Positions 35,114 through 44,818 of a stretch of 64,000 nt of DNA are shown in pieces. The translations under genes and the position numbers were made by a program. How positions within the stretch are numbered: position 1 is the first letter of the stretch; each line of letters begins with the position of its first letter. Source of the stretch: Bacteroidales bacterium. GTDB lineage: Bacteria > Bacteroidota > Bacteroidia > Bacteroidales > P3. The notes under the pieces are model-generated. The model made no database searches. It was not told the DNA's origin and worked only from the letters and a program-made list of their open reading frames with translations. The DNA lies in NCBI GenBank assembly GCA_017962665.1, contig JAGCUU010000023.1, positions 62,001 through 126,000 of the forward strand. Reading direction: 5' to 3'.

Positions 35114-37984
35114 ATGAAATTAGAAGTACTAGGAGCTCGCGAACACAATCTGCAGAATATCGATATCGACATGCCACGTAACCAGCTGGTAGTCTTCACC
35201 GGCCTCAGCGGTAGCGGCAAGTCGTCGTTAGCTTTCGACACCATATATGCCGAGGGCCAACGTCGTTATATGGAGACTTTCTCCGCCTACGCCCGCCATT
35301 TCATAGGCAACATGGAACGCCCGGATGTAGACAGCATCAGCGGCCTGAGTCCCGTCATCTCCATAGAACAGAAAACGACCAACAAGAACCCACGTTCTAC
35401 CGTTGGCACCGTCACCGAAATATACGACTTCGTTCGACTGCTCTTTGCCCGCACTGCCGACGCCTACTCGAACGTCAGCGGCAAAAAAATGATAAAATAC
35501 ACGGAAAACCAAATACTTGACATCATACGTAAAGAGTATGCCGACAAAGACATCCTCATCCTTGCCCCGCTGGTAAGAAGCCGCAAAGGCCACTACCGCG
35601 AACTGTTCCTACAAGTAGCGAAAAAAGGATACCTGCGTGTACGCATAGATGGCGAGATACGGGAGCTGACCTACAATATGCAGGTAGACCGTTATAAAAC
35701 CCATGACATCGAACTGGTAATCGACCGTGTCCGCGTGAACGACAAAAGCAACCACCGGTTGGAAGAGGCTGTGAAAACAGCCTTCAAACAAGGTAAAGGA
35801 ATGCTGATGATCCTGGAAAACGACACCTCTTCGGGTACCAAAATACCGACAGGAACACCCTCTCTTCCGAAGCCACGATATTTCAGTCGACTACTGATGG
35901 ATCCCGAAACAGGAGCCTCTTACCCCGAACCCGAACCCAACACATTTTCTTTCAACTCGCCTTACGGCGCCTGTCAAAAGTGCAACGGCCTCGGTGAAAT
36001 TTCCGAAATAGACATAAAGAAAATAATACCCGATCCCTCAAAAAGCATACGCGAAGGAGGTCTCGACATACTCGGGAAATACTCTGCCAGCAACTATCTC
36101 TACCGACAACTGGAAAACCTCGGACGACACTACAACTTCTCCCTCGACGACCCACTCGAAAGCATCAGCGAAGAGGCTATGAACGTCATCCTTTACGGCA
36201 CCAGCGACTATCTTGGAATCAATATGGATGCCGAAAGCAGCTATAACAGCGGATTTCCAGGCATCGCCAACTATATCAACGAGATGGCCACCGATGAACA
36301 ATCTGCAGCCATGCAGAAATGGGCAGCGGGATTCATGAACAACGTCACCTGCCCATCATGCCACGGCCACCGTCTGAAAAAAGAGTCTCTTTGCTTCTTG
36401 ATTGATGGGAAAAACATTGGCGAGGTTGCGGAGATGAACCTTACCGAGTTCTATGAATGGATCAGCACTCTCGAAGAAAAGCTTGACGAAAAACGCCGCG
36501 AGGTGGCCCACGAAATACTTCGCGAAATAACGACACGCACCCAGTTCCTGCTCAACGTCGGCGTAGGTTACCTCTCCCTCAACCGCAGTTCCAAAACCCT
36601 TAGCGGCGGAGAATCACAACGTATTCGTCTTGCAACACAAATTGGTGCGAAATTGGTCAACGTGCTCTACATCCTTGACGAGCCCTCCATAGGATTGCAC
36701 CAACGTGACAACCGCCGCCTAATTGACGCACTCAAAAGCCTTCGCGACTTAGGCAATTCTGTAATCGTCGTTGAACACGACCGTGATATGATACTCAACG
36801 CTGATTATGTCATTGATATCGGTCCTGGTACCGGAATCCGCGGGGGAAAGGTTGTGGCCTCCGGCCCCCACGACAAATTTCTCAAGCACAAAACCCTTAC
36901 ATGTGACTACTTGAATCGTATACGCGACATCGGTATTCCTGTACGCAGAAGCGTAGAAGGCCGGAAACACATAGTGCTCCGCGGTGCTACGGGTAACAAT
37001 CTGAAGGATGTAACCCTTGACATACCGTTAGGGCTATTCGTGTGCGTCACAGGTGTTAGCGGCAGCGGCAAATCATCGCTCATCAATGAAACCCTGCACC
37101 CGATCCTCAACCAACATTTTTACCACGCCCAGAAACGCCCACTTCCCTATCGCGATATCGAAGGTATCAACAACATAGACAAAGTCATAGAGATAGACCA
37201 GGCTCCCATAGGTCGAACCCCACGCTCAAACCCTGCAACTTACGTAGGTGTTTTCGACGATATACGCCAACTGTTTTCCCAACTACCAAGCGCTAAAATA
37301 AGAAACTACAAACCAGGACGTTTCTCATTCAATGTCAGCGGCGGACGCTGCGACACCTGCAAAGGCGCCGGAATGCGTACCATTGAAATGAACTTCCTTC
37401 CGGACGTTTACATTAACTGTGAGGTGTGTAACGGTAAACGCTATAACCGCGAAACTTTGGAGATTCGCTACAAAGGCAAATCCATAGCCGATGTTCTGGA
37501 CATGACCATTAATGATGCTGTCGATTTCTTTGAACATTACCCCAAGATTGCTCGCAAACTACAGGCTGTAAAAGACGTAGGATTAGGTTATATCACGCTC
37601 GGACAGTCGTCTACAACACTTAGTGGCGGTGAAGCCCAACGTATTAAACTGGCCACCGAACTTGCAAAAAGCGACACAGGAAACACTCTTTACATCTTTG
37701 ACGAGCCTACCACCGGACTACACTTCGAGGACATTCGTGTCCTCCTCGACGTACTTCAGCGACTGGTCGACAAAGGCAACACCGTTCTCGTCATTGAACA
37801 CAATATGGATGTCATCAAAGTGGCTGACTGGATTATTGACATCGGACCCGACGGCGGCATAAAAGGCGGTAAAATCGTATTCAACGGGACACCGGAACAA
37901 CTTGCCAAAGAGACAACCAACTTCACTGGTCAATACCTTGCCGAAGAACTCAACGAATCTCAAAAGCATCACCACTCAAAATAA
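35114..37984 (+). CDS. uvrA: Excinuclease ABC subunit A
   Basis: Starting at ATG 35114 gives 956 residues with the usual start KLEVLGAREHNLQNI. A GTG at 35102 would add four residues and overlap the transglycosylase stop. It has two ABC ATPase modules: Walker A GLSGSGKSSLAFD and GVSGSGKSSLIN, signatures LSGGESQRIRLA and LSGGEAQRIKLA, and Walker B LYILDEPSIGLH and YIFDEPTTGLH. It also has zinc-finger cysteines CQKCNGLG, CPSCHGH and CDTCKGAG with CEVCNGKRY. UvrA scans DNA for lesions in nucleotide excision repair; mfd, which recruits it to stalled transcription, is at 55051. Confidence 0.96.
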   Translation: MKLEVLGAREHNLQNIDIDMPRNQLVVFTGLSGSGKSSLAFDTIYAEGQRRYMETFSAYARHFIGNMERPDVDSISGLSPVISIEQKTTNKNPRSTVGTVTEIYDFVRLLFARTADAYSNVSGKKMIKYTENQILDIIRKEYADKDILILAPLVRSRKGHYRELFLQVAKKGYLRVRIDGEIRELTYNMQVDRYKTHDIELVIDRVRVNDKSNHRLEEAVKTAFKQGKGMLMILENDTSSGTKIPTGTPSLPKPRYFSRLLMDPETGASYPEPEPNTFSFNSPYGACQKCNGLGEISEIDIKKIIPDPSKSIREGGLDILGKYSASNYLYRQLENLGRHYNFSLDDPLESISEEAMNVILYGTSDYLGINMDAESSYNSGFPGIANYINEMATDEQSAAMQKWAAGFMNNVTCPSCHGHRLKKESLCFLIDGKNIGEVAEMNLTEFYEWISTLEEKLDEKRREVAHEILREITTRTQFLLNVGVGYLSLNRSSKTLSGGESQRIRLATQIGAKLVNVLYILDEPSIGLHQRDNRRLIDALKSLRDLGNSVIVVEHDRDMILNADYVIDIGPGTGIRGGKVVASGPHDKFLKHKTLTCDYLNRIRDIGIPVRRSVEGRKHIVLRGATGNNLKDVTLDIPLGLFVCVTGVSGSGKSSLINETLHPILNQHFYHAQKRPLPYRDIEGINNIDKVIEIDQAPIGRTPRSNPATYVGVFDDIRQLFSQLPSAKIRNYKPGRFSFNVSGGRCDTCKGAGMRTIEMNFLPDVYINCEVCNGKRYNRETLEIRYKGKSIADVLDMTINDAVDFFEHYPKIARKLQAVKDVGLGYITLGQSSTTLSGGEAQRIKLATELAKSDTGNTLYIFDEPTTGLHFEDIRVLLDVLQRLVDKGNTVLVIEHNMDVIKVADWIIDIGPDGGIKGGKIVFNGTPEQLAKETTNFTGQYLAEELNESQKHHHSK

Positions 37985-37990
37985 GTATCC

Positions 37991-39163
37991 TTGCATACAC
38001 TGCTGACCATATTATATTTGCTTGGCACCCCTCTGTTGGTGATGTGGCTTGCCAAACGATGGAGTTGGATTGACAAAGTAAGCCCCATGACTGTTCTCTA
38101 CATCATCGGACTGCTCACAGCCAATCTTATCCCATCTGGAAACATAATATTTTACATAGATGCAGACACGAACACCCTTATCGGAGACCTCGCTGTTCCG
38201 TTAGCAATACCTCTCATGCTTATGGGATGCAACACTGGCGGGTGGCGTGTAGGAAATGCTTTAAAAGTATTCTTCTCTGGTCTATTTGCCGTACTCATAA
38301 CCGTGGTGGCCGGATTCTTCATCTTCCGCCCTGAAAACGACAACGGCAGTTTCGCACAAATATCGGCAGTGGCGACAGGACTCTATACCGGTGGCATTCC
38401 AAACACTGGTGCCATCAAACAGGCTGTTCGCATGCCAGAAGACATTTTTCTATACGTAACAGGATACGATATCGTGGTCACTGGACTTTATCTCATATTC
38501 ATCATCTTTTTCGGCAAAAGAATCTTCCGTTTTCTGCTACCTGCACCTTTCAAAGCACCAACATCAGACGCCTCAACAGAGAAACCGGACGAACAAAACA
38601 CCACAAAGGTCAACCCTTTCGACAAGGAGCACTATAAGATTTCCCTGCTCGCCATTGGAATCACTTTGTTAATTGCTGCGATTTCCTATGCCATTTCGCT
38701 GCTGTTTGCAAATGAAAACGGCCCTAACATGACCGTATTGATACTAATGCTTACTTCGCTCGCAATCGCCGCCTCGTTCCTTCCCGTGATGAAACAGCAA
38801 CAGCACTCGTTCGATATAGGACTTTATTGCGTATATGTTTTCAGCCTGTCTATCTCCAGTGCCTGCGACCTTCGAGAAATGGACCTCTCCGGCAGCCTGA
38901 CAATACTCTACTATCTTGGTTTTGTAATAATATGCTCGTTGGTGCTGCAGTTTATCTTTGCGAGAATCCTTAAAATCGATGGCGACAGCGTGATGGTATG
39001 CTCTATTGCTCTCATCAACTCACCGCCATTTGTTCCAATGGCTGCAGCAATACTGAACAACAAAGACATCGTAGTCCTTGGTATTGCCGTAGGACTGCTC
39101 GGCTATATGCTCGGCAATTACCTCGGAATAGGGATATTTCACCTACTTAATTCCCTGGTCTGA
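37991..39163 (+). CDS. DUF819 family integral membrane protein
   Basis: The 390-residue protein has about ten hydrophobic helices (for example ILYLLGTPLLVMWLAKRW, MTVLYIIGLLTANLIPSGN, LFAVLITVVAGFFIF, VTGLYLIFIIFFG, VLGIAVGLLGYMLGNYLGIGIFHLL) and matches DUF819, a family of unknown transport function. Characteristic stretches are GNALKVFFSGLFAVL and ATGLYTGGIPNTGAI. No ATG occurs before the first helix; the TTG at 37991, seven bases after the uvrA stop, is the best start. A cytoplasmic loop near residues 185-215 is hydrophilic. Confidence 0.8.
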   Translation: MHTLLTILYLLGTPLLVMWLAKRWSWIDKVSPMTVLYIIGLLTANLIPSGNIIFYIDADTNTLIGDLAVPLAIPLMLMGCNTGGWRVGNALKVFFSGLFAVLITVVAGFFIFRPENDNGSFAQISAVATGLYTGGIPNTGAIKQAVRMPEDIFLYVTGYDIVVTGLYLIFIIFFGKRIFRFLLPAPFKAPTSDASTEKPDEQNTTKVNPFDKEHYKISLLAIGITLLIAAISYAISLLFANENGPNMTVLILMLTSLAIAASFLPVMKQQQHSFDIGLYCVYVFSLSISSACDLREMDLSGSLTILYYLGFVIICSLVLQFIFARILKIDGDSVMVCSIALINSPPFVPMAAAILNNKDIVVLGIAVGLLGYMLGNYLGIGIFHLLNSLV

Positions 39164-39189
39164 AACCAATTTCACCCTACCTTTTATAC

Positions 39190-39218
39190 AAAAAAAGGAC
39201 AACCTTGATAGATTGTCC
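39190..39218 (-). terminator. Terminator of the initiator tRNA
   Basis: On the minus strand GGACAA pairs with TTGTCC around a 10-base loop, followed by TTTTTTT. Confidence 0.75.
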
Positions 39219-39225
39219 ACTTAGG

Positions 39226-39297
<72 letters not shown>

Positions 39298-39315
39298 CTA
39301 TGTCATTTTAGTTTG

Positions 39316-39346
39316 CAAAGATACAAACATTTCATAAACCCACAAA
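39316..39346 (-). promoter_or_regulatory. Promoter of the initiator tRNA
   Basis: On the minus strand TTTG (39343-39346), exactly 19 bases, then TATCTTTG (39316-39323): the full Bacteroidota primary promoter. Transcription should start about 15 bases before the tRNA. Confidence 0.75.
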
Positions 39347-39471
39347 ACTTTTTATTCAAAAAAGACTTAGAATATTTTCAACAATCAATCAATCAAAATA
39401 ATAATATAATCTTATTTTTTATTTCGAAATAGTAAAACCATGTCGTTTTACCTGTTTTTATCGTAAAAAGA

Positions 39472-41580
39472 CTATTTTTTCCCAAAGTTTTCCAAGCCTT
39501 CGTTCAAAAACGCCATAAACTTGTCAACATCCGGAGAATAGGAATAGTTGTCGCGAGTAAGCGGTTTGTTCTCCGGATCAGCGGCATCAATAATGACGTA
39601 GTATGGCTGCGCATTCATATTGTAGCGGCTGCGCTGGAAATACAAGTTCTTCTTGCCAAGCTTATTGAGCACACGTCCATCCGAGTCCGTAACACAGTCT
39701 GCATCGTCAAGTGTGATGCTGTTGGCATCGCAATAAAGGGCACAGAGGACAAACTCCTCATTGAGCATTTTTTTGACAGCGTCATCTGTCCAAACAGCCT
39801 GTTCCATCAAACGACAATTGCCACAGTTGATACCCGTGAAATCAATGAAGATGGGCTTGTTCTGCTGTTTGGCATAAGCCTTAGCCTCATCGAGGTCATA
39901 AAACTCATGATAGCCCGGCACACTGTATTTGTGCAACTGTTCTTTAAACTTGACATTGGCCGGGAATTCAACTGTAGTGGAACTGTGACTTGATTCGGTC
40001 ACCAGTCGTTCTATATTGAAATCCTGCGTGTTCATAGGCGGTATAAAGCCCGATATGGCTTTCAACGGAGCGCCAAACATTCCGGGAATCATATAGATGA
40101 CGAAGCTGAAACTGGCTATAATCAGGAACAATCTGATAACACCAATGTGATGAACCTCATCATCACCTTTGAACTTGATCTTGCCCATTAGATAAATGCC
40201 CATCAACGAGAAGATGACAATCCACAACGCAAGGTACACCTCGCGGTCAAGCAAACGCCATCCCCAGAAGAGATCAGCCATCGAGAGAAATTTCAAACCG
40301 AACGCCAACTCCAAAAATGCAAAGACAATTTTTACTGAGTTAAGCCATCCACCAGACTTCATATTCTTCAGCATCGACGGGAAAAAGGCCAGCAGCGTGA
40401 ACGGCATAGCAAAACCTATTCCGAAACCAAGCATGGAGACCAATCCAATCCAACGGTTGGTCGTGGAAGTGGCAAATTCAACCAAGGCAGCACTGATAAT
40501 GGGGCCAGTGCAAGAAAACGACACTAAAACCGTTGTCAGTGCAATAAAGAACGGAGCCATCAGTCCACCCTTGTCAGCCTGGGCGTCGGAGGCATTGACC
40601 CATTTCTCGGGCATCTTGATTTCAAAGAGGCCAAAGAAAGAAAGTGAGAACACAAAAAAGATTACAAAGAATATCAGATTGGGTATGCCGTGTGTGCCGA
40701 TGAAATTGAGCGAGTCGGGCCCAAACACCAGCGACAACAAGGCACCTATAACAGCAAAAATAAATACTATCGACAAGCCGAAAGCCCATGCCTGACGGCG
40801 ATTCTTGCGCTTATTGTCACTGCTGTGCATAAAGAAATTGACCGTCATAGGTATCATTGGGAACACACAAGGAGTGAACATGGTGATGATACCCGCCAAC
40901 AGCGCTCCAAAGAACAAGCCAAGCAAGGATTTTCCCTTCTCAGGTTTTTCGTTTTCAGCCTCGACGCTTTCTGACAGCTGTGACTGTTCCTTCTCATCGA
41001 CCACACTATTGTAAGCTTGAGAGTCAGTCAAAGTACTGTTATTGACATCGTAGAGCTCAGGGGAAAACTCGTTATCATCGGACAACTTAGATAATTCCTC
41101 CTTATTATCCAAAGGTTTCGACGATGCGGGCACCTTGAAGGTGAATGGAACATCGTCGGGGGCTATGCAACTGCCGTCGTTGCAGAGTTGATAGTACATC
41201 GAGCCCTTCACCTCGAAAGCCTTGTTTGTATTACGTTTAATCTTCTGGCGGAAAGTCACTTTGTCGCTGAACGAACGCACCACACATTTGAAAATATCAT
41301 CCATCTCCTCATGCGGCTTTGGCTCAACAACGCCTCCCACCAAAGAATAGTTGGGATTCTTTTCAAAAGTATATTCAGAAGGTATCGGACCATTGGGATC
41401 GGACTTCTGAGAGTAAATATGCCAACCATTATCAAGCTTTAACTGGAACTGTAATTCCACCTCTGTTCCAGACAATTCCTTCACCTTATAATTCCAATGC
41501 GCGGGATTTATCTGTCCAAAAGAGACTGATGTCACCAGCAGACACAGAAATAACAACGAGAGCTTTGCTATATTTTTCAT
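39472..41580 (-). CDS. dsbD: Thiol:disulfide interchange protein, DsbD-like
   Basis: The 702-residue protein has a signal peptide (cleavage after SFGQ), an N-terminal periplasmic DsbD-alpha-like domain (about 25-160, with CNDGSC), a linker rich in S, E and D, and a membrane part from about residue 215 with eight or so helices (LLGLFFGALLAGIITMFTPCVFPMIPMTV, and FSCTGPIIS with the paired cysteines). A C-terminal thioredoxin domain has INCGNCRLMEQ (the CxxC near residue 588). It passes electrons from cytoplasmic thioredoxin to envelope proteins. It is divergent from a small Cys-rich lipoprotein gene. Confidence 0.9.
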   Translation of the reverse strand: MKNIAKLSLLFLCLLVTSVSFGQINPAHWNYKVKELSGTEVELQFQLKLDNGWHIYSQKSDPNGPIPSEYTFEKNPNYSLVGGVVEPKPHEEMDDIFKCVVRSFSDKVTFRQKIKRNTNKAFEVKGSMYYQLCNDGSCIAPDDVPFTFKVPASSKPLDNKEELSKLSDDNEFSPELYDVNNSTLTDSQAYNSVVDEKEQSQLSESVEAENEKPEKGKSLLGLFFGALLAGIITMFTPCVFPMIPMTVNFFMHSSDNKRKNRRQAWAFGLSIVFIFAVIGALLSLVFGPDSLNFIGTHGIPNLIFFVIFFVFSLSFFGLFEIKMPEKWVNASDAQADKGGLMAPFFIALTTVLVSFSCTGPIISAALVEFATSTTNRWIGLVSMLGFGIGFAMPFTLLAFFPSMLKNMKSGGWLNSVKIVFAFLELAFGLKFLSMADLFWGWRLLDREVYLALWIVIFSLMGIYLMGKIKFKGDDEVHHIGVIRLFLIIASFSFVIYMIPGMFGAPLKAISGFIPPMNTQDFNIERLVTESSHSSTTVEFPANVKFKEQLHKYSVPGYHEFYDLDEAKAYAKQQNKPIFIDFTGINCGNCRLMEQAVWTDDAVKKMLNEEFVLCALYCDANSITLDDADCVTDSDGRVLNKLGKKNLYFQRSRYNMNAQPYYVIIDAADPENKPLTRDNYSYSPDVDKFMAFLNEGLENFGKK

Positions 41581-41630
41581 GTATTGTGTTATAGATATTT
41601 ACAAATAATCGTTTGTAATGAAAAACAATG

Positions 41631-41638
41631 CAAATTTA
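41631..41638 (-). promoter_or_regulatory. -7 promoter element of dsbD
   Basis: TAAATTTG on the minus strand matches TAnnTTTG, 50 bases before the dsbD ATG and 50 bases from the opposing promoter at 41689. Confidence 0.5.
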
Positions 41639-41688
41639 CATATTTTTTCCATAATATTATTTTTTTTATTCATAATAAGATTTTTTCT

Positions 41689-41696
41689 TACCTTTG
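41689..41696 (+). promoter_or_regulatory. -7 promoter element of the small lipoprotein gene
   Basis: TACCTTTG matches TAnnTTTG; the implied leader is about 60 bases. Confidence 0.55.
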
Positions 41697-41760
41697 CAAA
41701 ATAGAATGGGGATGCCGAAAACCATTTAGAGTAGGCGTAACGATTTATAAATCAAAAAAA

Positions 41761-41970
41761 ATGAAGAAAATTGTTTTGGCTATTGCCGCTATCGCTATTG
41801 TCGCATGCTTCACCGCTTGCAACAAACATTGCACCTGCAAGACCTATGCAGCTGGTGTTGTAACCGCTACTCAGGAAGATGTTGAACTTGACAAGGACAC
41901 CTACAAGAAATGCTCCGAAATGAACGCTATCATCGTCGCCGATCCCAAGACCGGTGTTGAGTGCGAATAA
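41761..41970 (+). CDS. Small Cys-rich lipoprotein
   Basis: From the ATG at 41761 the product has 69 residues: a lipoprotein signal with lipobox FTAC (Cys20), then Cys24, Cys26, Cys51 and Cys68 in a 50-residue mature part. A longer open frame begins upstream, but that part overlaps the promoter and lacks coding character. The mature cysteines (HCTCK, KKC, ECE) may form disulfides or bind metal. No family is recognised. It is divergent from dsbD, which may be coincidence or a hint of thiol redox handling, and ends at a strong bidirectional terminator. Confidence 0.7.
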   Translation: MKKIVLAIAAIAIVACFTACNKHCTCKTYAAGVVTATQEDVELDKDTYKKCSEMNAIIVADPKTGVECE

Positions 41971-41988
41971 GCTAAAAAACACATTTAA

Positions 41989-42030
41989 AATAAAACGGCA
42001 CGAATATTTTTTCATGCCGTTTTATTATTT
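41989..42030. terminator. Bidirectional terminator between convergent genes
   Basis: AATAAAACGGCA (41989-42000) pairs perfectly with TGCCGTTTTATT (42015-42026), 12 bases. A or T runs on both sides allow use from either strand. Confidence 0.85.
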
Positions 42031-42061
42031 TTATACGGTATTCAAGCGCAGACATCAATCG

Positions 42062-43513
42062 TTATTTCAGATTAAAAAGCAGTTTCTTTTCTCCCTTTTC
42101 CGTACGAATGTATAATGTATAATTGGTGCGTGGCATTTTACTAATGGTGATGCGGGCACCGTTTTTGTATTGCGGCAGGGTACGAACACTCTCACCCCTT
42201 GAGTTGACAAACTCCACCTCTGCGACTGCACTCTCCATGGTAATGGTTATATACCCTTGTTCCAGATATGGATTAACAACCACCTTTTCTGTCGATGTCC
42301 CCTCTGCCACAAGGCCAGACGATGCAGTGAAATTTTTACCGAAAAGTGCTCCCGACACCGTTGTAAGCTTAATGCTCGAAGGTTCGAAAGTACGCATATC
42401 GTCGTCCGGCAACAATGTTACGTTAGCGTTCGTAGCCACCTCAATGTAATAGTTTCCGTCGCCATCTGTAAGTGCCACATTGTCCCCACAGACAATCCTC
42501 ACTCCCTTAACAGCATTACCATCTTCATCGACAACACGCCCCATCACTGGATGGGCGCTAAAACGCGTCAAGCCGTGCAGACTGCTGCCAAACCACTTGT
42601 TCCCTTGATTGTCCACCATGACCCGTCGATGAATATCATTGGGCAAAACAGTCTCTCTTGGCTTGAAGACATGCCAGTTCTTGTCTCCATCAAACAACGC
42701 CACGCCTTTGTCTGTAACCAGCCATATCGCGCCCGATGGGTCAAAGGCAAGGTCATTTATCTGATTACATGGCAGAGGGCTGTTATCCTTATTATAGATT
42801 GTCCATCCATTGGCATCCAGCCGCACAAGCCCCCCAAGAGTAGCAATCCATTTCACATCGTTTTTGTCTATCAATATTGCAGGCACAATTGTGTCGGGCA
42901 GCGCCGAGTTACGGACAGTGTACGACCTCCATTGCCTGTCGTCATACACAGATATGCCACTATTGGTACCTATCCATTTGCGATTCTTTCGATCTATAGC
43001 GACACACAGTATGAAATCGCTAAGTAATTCCGAATCATTGGATGTGAACTTGCTCCATTCGCGACCGTCATAACGCACCAGACCTCCCAGTGTCACTCCT
43101 ATCCACTTCACGTCGTTTCGGTCTATGGCTATCTTCGAGATAAACTTCATCTGCAGACGTTTCATCTCATTCTTGTATTCCGTCCATCGCGAGCCATCAA
43201 ATTCTATCACTCCATAGTCATCTGTACCTATCCATAACATATTACTGCCATCGACAGTCAGACAATTGACATACTGACCTTTGAGTTTTTCATTAAACAT
43301 AGCAAAGTCTGTCCATGTCTTGCCACTCAGACGAGCCATGCCAAGCTCGGTACCGAACCATTTATTGTTCTTTTGGTCACATGCCATAGCAAGCACAGAA
43401 TTGCCCAATTCGGAATTCTGCATCGTGAAACGGGTCCAATTCTGGGCCACGGCAGACGGTTGTCCATAAACGAATAGCGAAACAATGGCAATGACAAGAT
43501 AATACTTCCTCAT
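42062..43513 (-). CDS. Secreted Reg_prop beta-propeller protein with possible T9SS-type C-terminus
   Basis: The 483-residue protein has a signal peptide (cleavage near VAQ). Residues about 25-320 hold six to seven two-component-regulator-propeller repeats with the pattern NNKWFGTELGMARL, NDVKWIGVTLGGLVRYDG, RKWIGTNSGISVYDD and so on. A carboxypeptidase-regulatory-like domain follows (VMGRVVDEDGNAVKGVRI, about 325-385). The last 75 residues end in NYTLYIRTEKGEKKLLFNLK, similar to T9SS type A sorting signals. Unlike hybrid sensors there is no transmembrane or kinase part, so it is probably exported or surface-exposed. Its ligand is unknown. Confidence 0.78.
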   Translation of the reverse strand: MRKYYLVIAIVSLFVYGQPSAVAQNWTRFTMQNSELGNSVLAMACDQKNNKWFGTELGMARLSGKTWTDFAMFNEKLKGQYVNCLTVDGSNMLWIGTDDYGVIEFDGSRWTEYKNEMKRLQMKFISKIAIDRNDVKWIGVTLGGLVRYDGREWSKFTSNDSELLSDFILCVAIDRKNRKWIGTNSGISVYDDRQWRSYTVRNSALPDTIVPAILIDKNDVKWIATLGGLVRLDANGWTIYNKDNSPLPCNQINDLAFDPSGAIWLVTDKGVALFDGDKNWHVFKPRETVLPNDIHRRVMVDNQGNKWFGSSLHGLTRFSAHPVMGRVVDEDGNAVKGVRIVCGDNVALTDGDGNYYIEVATNANVTLLPDDDMRTFEPSSIKLTTVSGALFGKNFTASSGLVAEGTSTEKVVVNPYLEQGYITITMESAVAEVEFVNSRGESVRTLPQYKNGARITISKMPRTNYTLYIRTEKGEKKLLFNLK

Positions 43514-43540
43514 AAATACAATTGATACGTGAAATTTTTA

Positions 43541-44818
43541 TTAAGTTTTGTGTTTCTCTTTTTTTGCAGCCGGGAAAAGGATATTGTTCAGTATCAGCCT
43601 GTATCCCGGAGAGTTCGGATAAAGCGACAAGTCCGTCGGCGGGTCACCGACGAAGTGACGGTAATCTTCAGGGTCGTGCCCTCCAAGGAATGTCCATGTA
43701 CCCTTTCCATATTCGCCATGCAGGTAACGCACCTCTCCAAGTTCTTTGTTCTCCGCAAGTATCAGGGCGCTGCTCTTCACAGTCTCGCGACGGAATGCCG
43801 TAGTCTGTCCCATAAACCCGTGAATTATGCGTGTATGGTTTTGGGTTAGCATCGTGGGCACCCAGTCCCATTTAGCCGAAAACTCAAACAAGGTAAAAAA
43901 ATCATTTTTTTCGTTTATCTGACGTTGACGTGTACGGTCATCGATATCTATCGTCGAAATTTCATACTCAGTAGGATTGGTGCTAATACGAAAATCCCTG
44001 AAAGCAAAGCATTTCGAATAATCCAACATCGCCTGGGCATTAGGTTGCATCGGGTCTCCGTCGAACATCACATCGCAAATGTCAACATTCTCGGCAGCAA
44101 GGGCCACATCATAGCTGTCCGGAGCCGAACACATGGCAAAAAGGAAACCTCCGCCCAAAACAAAATCCCTTATCTTATGGCATACCGCCAATTTCAGCTG
44201 GGACACCTTGGAATAGCCAAGCTTATGAGCCCTTTCCTCCTGGTCACGCACATCTTCAATATACCACTGGGCATTGCGGTAATTGCCCCAAAATTTCCCA
44301 TACTGTCCAGTAAAATCCTCATGGTGAAGGTGGAGCCAGTCGTAACGGGGCAGAACTCCAGCCATGACCTCCTCGTCATAGACAACATCGTAGGGTATCT
44401 CCGCGTATGTCATCACCAGCGTTACCGCATCATCCCACGGCAATTTGCTTTTGGGAGAATAAACAGCAATCTTTGGCGCCTTTTGCAACCTCACAGCGTC
44501 CATATTCACCGATGCATCGGATATCTCCGACAATATCGCCGTCGACTGACCGTCGGCAATAACCTCCACGCTCACCCCTCTCAGTTTCGCCTCCCTATCT
44601 ATCTGGTCAGCATACTTCATCATAAACGCACCTCCACGATAGTTGAGCAGCCATGTAACTTCCACATCGCGTTCCAAAGCATAATAAGCTATTCCGTACG
44701 CTTTCAAGTGGTTTCGCTGTGTCTCATCCATTGGTATCAACAGGTATGAGGCGCGTGCCGTAGGCATCACCATACAAAGAAGTATCAAGAGGAATATGGC
44801 GTATTGTTTTTTTATCAT
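43541..44818 (-). CDS. Secreted protein of the family often annotated asparagine synthetase B-like (GATase1-like)
   Basis: Starting at ATG 44818 (425 residues) puts a signal peptide first (MIKKQYAIFLLILLCMVMP, cleavage at ARA). An in-frame ATG at 44884 would add 22 residues and bury it. Bacteroidota homologues are commonly labelled asparagine synthetase B, but I see neither an N-terminal Cys nucleophile nor an ATP pyrophosphatase loop, so that activity is unlikely. Stretches such as FVLGGGFLFAMCSAPDSYD, and near the end HGEYGKGTWTFLGGHDPED, resemble a class I glutamine amidotransferase-like fold. The role is unknown. It follows the Reg_prop gene order on the same strand, 27 bases before it. 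Confidence 0.6.
   Translation of the reverse strand: MIKKQYAIFLLILLCMVMPTARASYLLIPMDETQRNHLKAYGIAYYALERDVEVTWLLNYRGGAFMMKYADQIDREAKLRGVSVEVIADGQSTAILSEISDASVNMDAVRLQKAPKIAVYSPKSKLPWDDAVTLVMTYAEIPYDVVYDEEVMAGVLPRYDWLHLHHEDFTGQYGKFWGNYRNAQWYIEDVRDQEERAHKLGYSKVSQLKLAVCHKIRDFVLGGGFLFAMCSAPDSYDVALAAENVDICDVMFDGDPMQPNAQAMLDYSKCFAFRDFRISTNPTEYEISTIDIDDRTRQRQINEKNDFFTLFEFSAKWDWVPTMLTQNHTRIIHGFMGQTTAFRRETVKSSALILAENKELGEVRYLHGEYGKGTWTFLGGHDPEDYRHFVGDPPTDLSLYPNSPGYRLILNNILFPAAKKEKHKT

Noticed and set aside
41584..41760. Upstream extension of the small lipoprotein frame
   Set aside because: It starts at the dsbD start region and runs through two promoter elements; the ATG at 41761 yields a proper lipoprotein signal.
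43541..44818. Assignment as true asparagine synthetase B
   Set aside because: The protein is secreted, with no N-terminal Cys nucleophile and no ATP pyrophosphatase motif visible.
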